Source of the DNA: Axinella damicornis
Lineage: Eukaryota > Porifera > Demospongiae > Axinellida > Axinellidae
Length of the DNA: 64,000 nucleotides
Assembly: GCA_963931865.1 (NCBI GenBank)
Contig: OZ007505.1
Coordinates: forward strand, 1,257,577-1,321,576
Reading direction: 5' to 3'
Below are positions 34,824 to 64,000 of this stretch, one piece after another. Both the position numbers and the translations under genes were made by a program. Positions within the stretch are counted from its first letter, which is position 1. Each line of letters starts with the position of its first letter. The notes below the pieces were generated by a model. The model had not been told where the DNA came from. It worked only from the letters and a program-made list of their open reading frames with translations, and searched no databases.

Positions 34824-35434
34824 ATTAACATTCAATGACTCATGTATTATAACCGTGCAAAGCTGCTGCAGTTCTTGGAATCTCTGACCTGAATTTTCAT
34901 TTTGCTGAATTTGGAATAGCTATTTGCGTGGCTGTATATGTTTGTCCTTGTTTTTTTCTTGCAATATGTATAGCTATAGGTTTAATACATTGCAGCATAA
35001 TAGCTAATATCTGTTGCAGCTTCTGTGCAATTATGTGTACTGTGTGAATACAAAATTAGTATCACTCATGGACTACTCTAATCTCTGATTGTCAGTTTTG
35101 CCTAGGGTTCACTGGTACGTAACTCTGGAACACAAGCTAATCAAAATTGTTGAAGTGCCTCATTCTAGCTAAGTGAAACTCAGGGCAATCCAACGATGTT
35201 ATAAACAGGAAATGGAAAATAAACTGTACTGAGTAAGTTGACATAACTAATGTGGGAAATAATGTGCTGTATCACAACTCTGTTTCTGTAGGCCTATACA
35301 TTATACCTGTTGATTGTGTGCATGTTAATCTTATGTAGACGAAGAAGCTAGTAGTGGGTAGTATGGAGAAGAGTCTAGTCAGCACTACATGTACAGTAGT
35401 AATCACCGTAGTAATGTTACAAGACAGCACTTCT
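34824..35434. other. Intergenic, no gene seen
   Basis: AT-rich sequence without a credible exon, RNA gene or strong repeat. It separates the kinase gene from the repeat nest. Confidence 0.6.
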
Positions 35435-35820
35435 TGAGTTGCCTTGGGAACTTCCCAGGGACTTTTCCCCCTGTGTCATATAGTCAGCACTATATGCTGC
35501 TGCTTCCAACTCCCCTGGATTAATGCAGGCATACCCGGTAATTGAATTAACCACTGAGCCAGTATCCACTTACAGAAGTCTGACTAACACATTAATCAGC
35601 AGTACATGTACAGGATGGCTATGTAAACTTAACGCAATCATGTGAGTTAATTCAGAAGGGTTCATTTTGCCAACTTGAACATTCAAGCACCCATATTGAA
35701 ATGGCCTTGGGAACTTCCCAGGGACGTTTCCCCCCATATACAGCACTATGTATATACATGACTGGCTATGTAAACTTGGATGCAATCATGTGAGTTAATT
35801 CGGAACTGGTTCATTTGCCA
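35435..35820. repeat. Local duplication of a ~120-bp segment
   Basis: CCTTGGGAACTTCCCAGGGAC (about 35443 and 35705) and the later GGCTATGTAAACTT...GCAATCATGTGAGTTAATTC (about 35616 and 35764) occur in the same order. In the first copy they are separated by about 115 bp of extra sequence. No coding potential is seen. Confidence 0.8.
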
Positions 35821-35956
35821 AAGCAATCAATCCTACCAAGGGCGTATTGTCACTTCCTGTTTACTATCAACATTTAATTGCTCTGAACTTCGCCTAGAAT
35901 GTGCTGTATGCTGCAACATACAGAGATATTAGTAGGAGAGGTTTGCGTTGCTATCC

Positions 35957-36046
35957 ATATTAACAAGAGTGCATGATGACATCATTGTTTTTCCTCTGCC
36001 GTGAAAAAAAAACAATGATGTTATTATGCTCTCTTGATATTAAATA
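35957..36046. mobile_element. Short palindromic element
   Basis: TTAACAAGAGTGCATGATGACATCATTGTTTTT pairs with AAAAAAACAATGATGTTATTATGCTCTCTTGATATTAA around a short centre. A related palindrome occurs at 43546-43595, indicating a small family. Confidence 0.75.
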
Positions 36047-37371
36047 GGGGAGCTTTACCAGCATACGGTACAACAGGGCAAAGCTGGAGCCTATCCCTAC
36101 TGTATATAGCTACATGGTTTCTTGCTTGTGATTCAGGTTGACAAGGGGAGACAGCACATCTTGGCCAATTAAAGGATAAACTACTGACCAGTTTCAGCAA
36201 TGTAGGATCAAGGGCGCATCGTATGAAAGCCCTTTCTTCATGCTTCAAGATGGTGCAATCAATATTACAAAACAATCAAGTATGGGAAAGTTATGAGGAT
36301 TTGAATAGTTGCCACGCGGCAGCAAAAATTGGGAAAAAGTTGAATCTATAATCAGGAAGCCATACAACATACGAGAGTAAGATTTTGTCTGGCTTCATAT
36401 AAACACAAGTACTACTTACAAACCAAGTTTCGTCCAATTCTGAGGGGGTCACTTGCAAACTTTTGCTGATTTGATTTGGAATTACCCTTGTGATAGAGAG
36501 CTTCTCACGAAATTTTAATTTCATATGGAATGTAGCTACTCCCTACATGCATGGTTTTATTTATGTACATGTATATCTTTGGGCGGCTAGCTATATTCCT
36601 TCAGGTTGCTAGCTATATTCCTTTGGGTTCTTTAGAGTGTAGAAGACCTTCATGAAATCAGTCACTCTACCTGATGGATCCTGCCGGGGTACGAGGTTAC
36701 ATTCCGATACGGACAGTCTGTTTGCTCTCATTACAATTATTATGGAATGGGGAGAATTCTTAGGCACTTGTAGCTAGTAAGAGTATGCAACAATGTTTTG
36801 AATTCACAACGAGTGCTGTATGTCATGTACACATTAATTGGAGCAATCCACAAAATCTACAACCTGTATCCAGCCACTTCCTCAGTAAACTGTGTGGAAC
36901 TTAGTTTGGGGAACATTGTGTACTCAGTAGCTACATGTACATGTGTGTCACAAATCACAAATATATTTTCCATGGTTTGAGAATACAGCGGTACAGTTAC
37001 GGCCTCCAAATCGAGCCATATATACTGGAGGCACCTCCAGTGGAAGGATTTCAATTATGGAGGCCATACCTCGCAAACACTGTACATCCAACCAATGGGT
37101 GCAAGGATTTGTTGTCATGGAAACAAAAACTTGGAAGTTCACAATGTCTATTGGCAGTATTGCAGGCAGCTTGTTGGTCTCGTGGCCAGACATACAGGTA
37201 CCATAGTAGGAAACATTCGCTGGCAGTACGTGTGCATTATAATATACTTGGGGCACTCCGCAGGAACCTGTATACGTTTACCAGCTGATGCATGCATTCC
37301 GAGTCTACTGAAGTATCCATGAGGCGAGAGTAAGACCCATATCATAGACTCGGTAGAGTCTATATGTAGGG
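36047..37371. other. Intergenic, no gene seen
   Basis: Unique AT-rich DNA holding only the second copy of the kinase 3' UTR segment (36866-36972). Open frames of 60-117 codons have no recognisable family features. Confidence 0.55.
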
Positions 37372-38559
37372 ACAAGTAATAAAAAACATTACAAATGTAG
37401 CAGGATGTAGGGATACCAGAACGGCAAAAAGTAAGGAAACAAGAGGGATGATCGAACACAACAGTGAAGTATACAACCCCCCCCTACAGAGATCTTCTTC
37501 CATATATACATGTACAATGAAAAAAGATATGTAGGGGTGATTGTATACTTCACTGTTGTGTTCGATCATCCCTCTTGTTTCCTTACTTTTTGCCGTTCTG
37601 GTATCCCTACATCCTGCTACATTTGTAATGTTTTTTTTATGTAACTTTTTTTGGCAGCAGGCGCATGTTTAAGCTGAAGTTTGCTGCAGAAGTGATATCA
37701 CTGCCTGTGAGATCGATCTCACAGGCACCTAGGCAGTAGGTGTCCTTGCCTTGGTATATGGACAATATTACTCAGGTATTACACTTCCAGCATTGGCTGA
37801 AGAATCAGGCCCCGGCATCTCAAGTCAACTGTTCCCTAGATGGATGACAAAGCCACCGAGTTCTCCCTGTCTGAAGACCAGGCAGTTTATAGTAGGGACA
37901 TTCATATGGGTGTTGAGAGTCGAGATAGGCATTCACCCTGCTCACAGAATACAGTATAGGTAGCAATATAGCTAAATCATGCGTACAGGGACTAACCTCA
38001 GTCTTATAAAGAGGGCCTCGTTTGATTGAACACAAGTAAGTACATCGGTCAACGCATCTTCCCCACTGTTTCTAATTCAGCGATCTTGAGTAATAATTAC
38101 GTATCGTTGCTAAGTGATCGTTTAAGTGCGCATGCGTACAAACGTGAAAATGGCGTGACAAGCGAAGCCATAGTTATTGAGTGGGCAGCTGCAGCCGCCT
38201 TGTGAAGACTTGGAGGTAGCGAAAAAGCGATGGGACGTTGCACTGCTCGGTTGAAAATGCTGCTGTTTCGTACGAAAACCATAGTGACAGATTGAGGCAA
38301 CGTTGAGCTAAGTTGTCTGAAGAAGAAGAAGAAGAAGAAGTTACACTCCTGGTATAGGAAAAATTGTGCCGCGTAAATAAATAAATAAATAACCTAATCA
38401 AACCTCACAGCACGCAGAAAAGGTCTACAGAGATTCTGACTACACCGTCGTGATCCCTATCATGCAGTTAGACAAATGCATAATACTTGTGCTGAACCTC
38501 ACCTTGGTGGTGGAGATACAAGCGCTTTTGTCGTGCCGTCGGCCGCCATTGCTCGATCG

Positions 38560-38778
38560 CCTCTCTTCGACGTTGGTTGCCAGTACAGTCTTACGAAGGC
38601 CCCACAAACATTCTGACCACACAGCCGTAATCGCTGTCGTTCACTGACGCTTACATGCAAAAACTCACCGTGCTGGCAAAGTTGTAAGTGCTGTAGTAAC
38701 TTCGTGTCTTCCCTTTTGGTCGCCATTGCTAGCGATCGACTGAGCGTGGTTGCCACGTGTCATGTGCGTTAATTGGAA
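38560..38778. repeat. Inverted copy of the alpha-kinase upstream region
   Basis: Reverse complement of 33499-33712, including GTTCACTGACGCTTACATG, CCGTGCTGGCAAAGTTG and GAGCGTGGTTGCCACGTG. A weaker tandem relative of the same sequence lies just before it (about 38500-38580). Confidence 0.85.
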
Positions 38779-38865
38779 CTAACTGCGATAAGCTTGCGCT
38801 ACGGCGAGTCGCAGTCGCCGTTGCAACGGCGCTACCAGGAGTGCGGTTGCCCCTCGAAGAAAGAA

Positions 38866-39111
38866 AGAAAGAAAGAAAGAAAAACAATTTGCCCGTTTTG
38901 CGAGTGCCTGGTGTGGTACTTTCGCGACGGGTTTTCGCGACGCGAGGAGCCTTGTTGGTCATGAAAACACTCGAAGATGAACGGTATGTGGTTATAAAGG
39001 CTTATAAGTGTACCGTTTCTAAGATTTGGAGAGATTTTTTTGTATTGGCATATATTGCGTGTACGTACACCAGGCACTCGCAAAACGGGCAAATTGTTTT
39101 TCTTTCTTCTT
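38866..39111. mobile_element. Nested fold-back inside the composite element
   Basis: AACAATTTGCCCGTTTTGCG then AGTGCCTGGTGT (about 38882-38914) is mirrored at 39066-39098. It is flanked by (GAAA)n on the left and (TTC)n on the right. The loop of about 150 bp contains TTTTCGCGACG. It sits between the two inner arms of the larger element. Confidence 0.85.
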
Positions 39112-40045
39112 CTTCTTCTTTCTTCAGACAACTTAGCTCAACGTTGCCTCAATCTGTCACGATGGTTTTCGCACGAAACAGCAGCATTTTCAACCGAGCA
39201 GTGCAACGTCCCATCGCTTTTTCGCTACCTCCAAGTCTTCACAAGGCGGCTGCAGCTGCCCACTCAATAACTATGGCTTCGCTTGTCACGCCATTTTCAC
39301 GTTTGTACGCATGCGCACTTAAACGATCACTTAGCAACGATACGTAATTATTACTCAAGATCGCTGAATTAGAAACAGTGGGAAAGATACGTTGACCGAT
39401 GTGTTGTCAAACGAGGTACTCTTCTGAGGTTAGTCCCTGTACGCATGATTTAGCTAAGCTTATATTGCTACCTATACTGTATTCTGTGAGCAGGGTGAAT
39501 GCCTATCTCAACTCTCAACACCCATATGAATGTCCCTACTATAGACTGCCTATGCCATGTTCTTCAGACAGGGAGAACTCAGTGGCTTTGTCATCCATCT
39601 AGGGAACAGTTGACTTGAGATGCCCGGGCCTGATTCTTCAGCCGATGCTGGAAGTGTAATACCTGAGTAATATTGTCCACATACCAAGGCAAGGACACCT
39701 ACTGCCCAGGTGCCTGTGAGGTCACTGACTTCTGCAGCAAACTTCAGCTCAAACATGCACCTGCTGCCCCCCAAAAATTACATAAACAAGTAATAAAAAA
39801 CATTAAAAATGTATCAGGATGTAGGGATACCAGAACGGCAAAAAGTAAGGAAACAAGAGGGATGATCGAACATAACAGTGAAGTATACAATTACCCCTAC
39901 AATATCTTTTTTCATTGTACATGTATAAGGAAGAAAATCTCTGTAGGGGTGATTGTATACTTCACTGTTATGTTCGATCATCCCTCTTGTTTCCTTACTT
40001 TTTGCCGTTCTGGTATCCCTACATCCTGATACATTTTTAATGTTT

Positions 40046-40051
40046 TTTATT
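40046..40051 (-). terminator. Candidate AATAAA for the dynein gene inside the fold-back element
   Basis: The reverse strand reads AATAAA about 240 nt downstream of the dynein stop codon, within the outer palindrome of the composite element. No other AATAAA is obvious between 40052 and 40292. Its use is inference. Confidence 0.4.
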
Positions 40052-40292
40052 ACTTGTTATTATGATGAATCATTCTGAAAAGTGAATCTGCCCTACCAGT
40101 TGCACTAGGACCACTTTATATGAATTATACGTAAGCTTATCACATTATTTTTTGTTACGTCCCGTGCATGGTTGCATATAATATATGTATACCTGTATAA
40201 TTGTGCTGCTGCTAAAGACAATAGATGCACATGGTTTGAAGACAAACAATTGGAGAGTGTGTCCCATATGACTGTACAAAGTTGAAAGTGAC

Positions 40293-64000
<23,708 letters not shown>

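Larger units (their letters stand above)
37372..40057. mobile_element. Composite fold-back element, ~2.7 kb with ~0.95 kb inverted arms
   Basis: The outer ends ACAAGTAATAAAAAACATT (37372) and its inverse (40039-40057) bound two long inverted arms, 37372-38340 and about 39100-40057. Each arm has two parts. The first is an outer ~270-bp palindrome (37372-37640 and 39786-40057) with arms of about 110 bp containing GGATACCAGAACGGCAAAAA. The second is an inner ~690-bp segment including ATCGTTGCTAAGTGATCGTT and GGCTGCAGCTGCCCACTCAA. The 0.76-kb centre contains the inverted copy of the kinase upstream repeat and another ~245-bp fold-back. No transposase frame is visible. Confidence 0.9.

Noticed and set aside
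38757..39347. 196-codon frame across the composite fold-back element
   Set aside because: It crosses the nested hairpin and an inverted arm, contains a repetitive KERKKERKK stretch, and resembles no family.

Overview
The window is nuclear DNA of an animal, most likely an early-branching metazoan. A sponge is my best guess. The evidence is intron-dense genes with GT/AG splice sites, a complete autophagy/ESCRT/prohibitin/axonemal-dynein gene set of animal type, short introns, and very many small fold-back elements. The species cannot be read from the sequence, and there is no bacterial, phage or CRISPR content.

Layout: (1) 1-8602 is repeat DNA: a ~7.5 kb minisatellite of 48/46-bp units, a degenerate repeat and a pyrimidine tract, apparently inside an intron of the next gene. 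(2) 8603-13609 (+) holds ten exons of ATG9, the autophagy lipid scramblase, with the 5' exons missing. (3) 14101-17232 (-) is a complete seven-exon prohibitin (PHB1, 272 aa). (4) A 181-bp bidirectional promoter separates it from (5) 17414-32383 (+), a 24-exon BRO1/V-domain protein of about 1,995 aa. It resembles HD-PTP/PTPN23 but ends in a Pro/Gln-rich tail with no phosphatase domain. (6) 33922-34698 (+) is a single-exon alpha-kinase (258 aa). (7) 34.7-40.1 kb is a mobile-element nest dominated by a ~2.7 kb composite fold-back element, with copies of both flanks of the kinase gene nearby. (8) 40293-64000 (-) holds 43 exons of an axonemal inner-arm dynein heavy chain (DNAH7/3/12 type), from AAA1 to the C-terminus, continuing beyond the right edge. 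Its introns carry large microsatellites, a 21-bp minisatellite of 2.2 kb and a nested set of three piggyBac-like MITEs.

The genes do not form a pathway. ATG9 and the BRO1 protein both act in endolysosomal membrane traffic, prohibitin is mitochondrial, and the dynein is ciliary. The main novelty is in the non-genic DNA. A dispersed family of short fold-backs has termini like AGCCTCGTTCCCAGGC, and one member seems to have been amplified into the 48-bp array. Polypyrimidine microsatellites lie directly upstream of many 3' splice sites. TTAA elements look inserted into each other, and fragments of exons are duplicated into neighbouring introns. Exon boundaries were derived by hand from splice consensus, phase and family similarity. 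Every internal exon length agrees with its phases except two dynein exons, each one base short.
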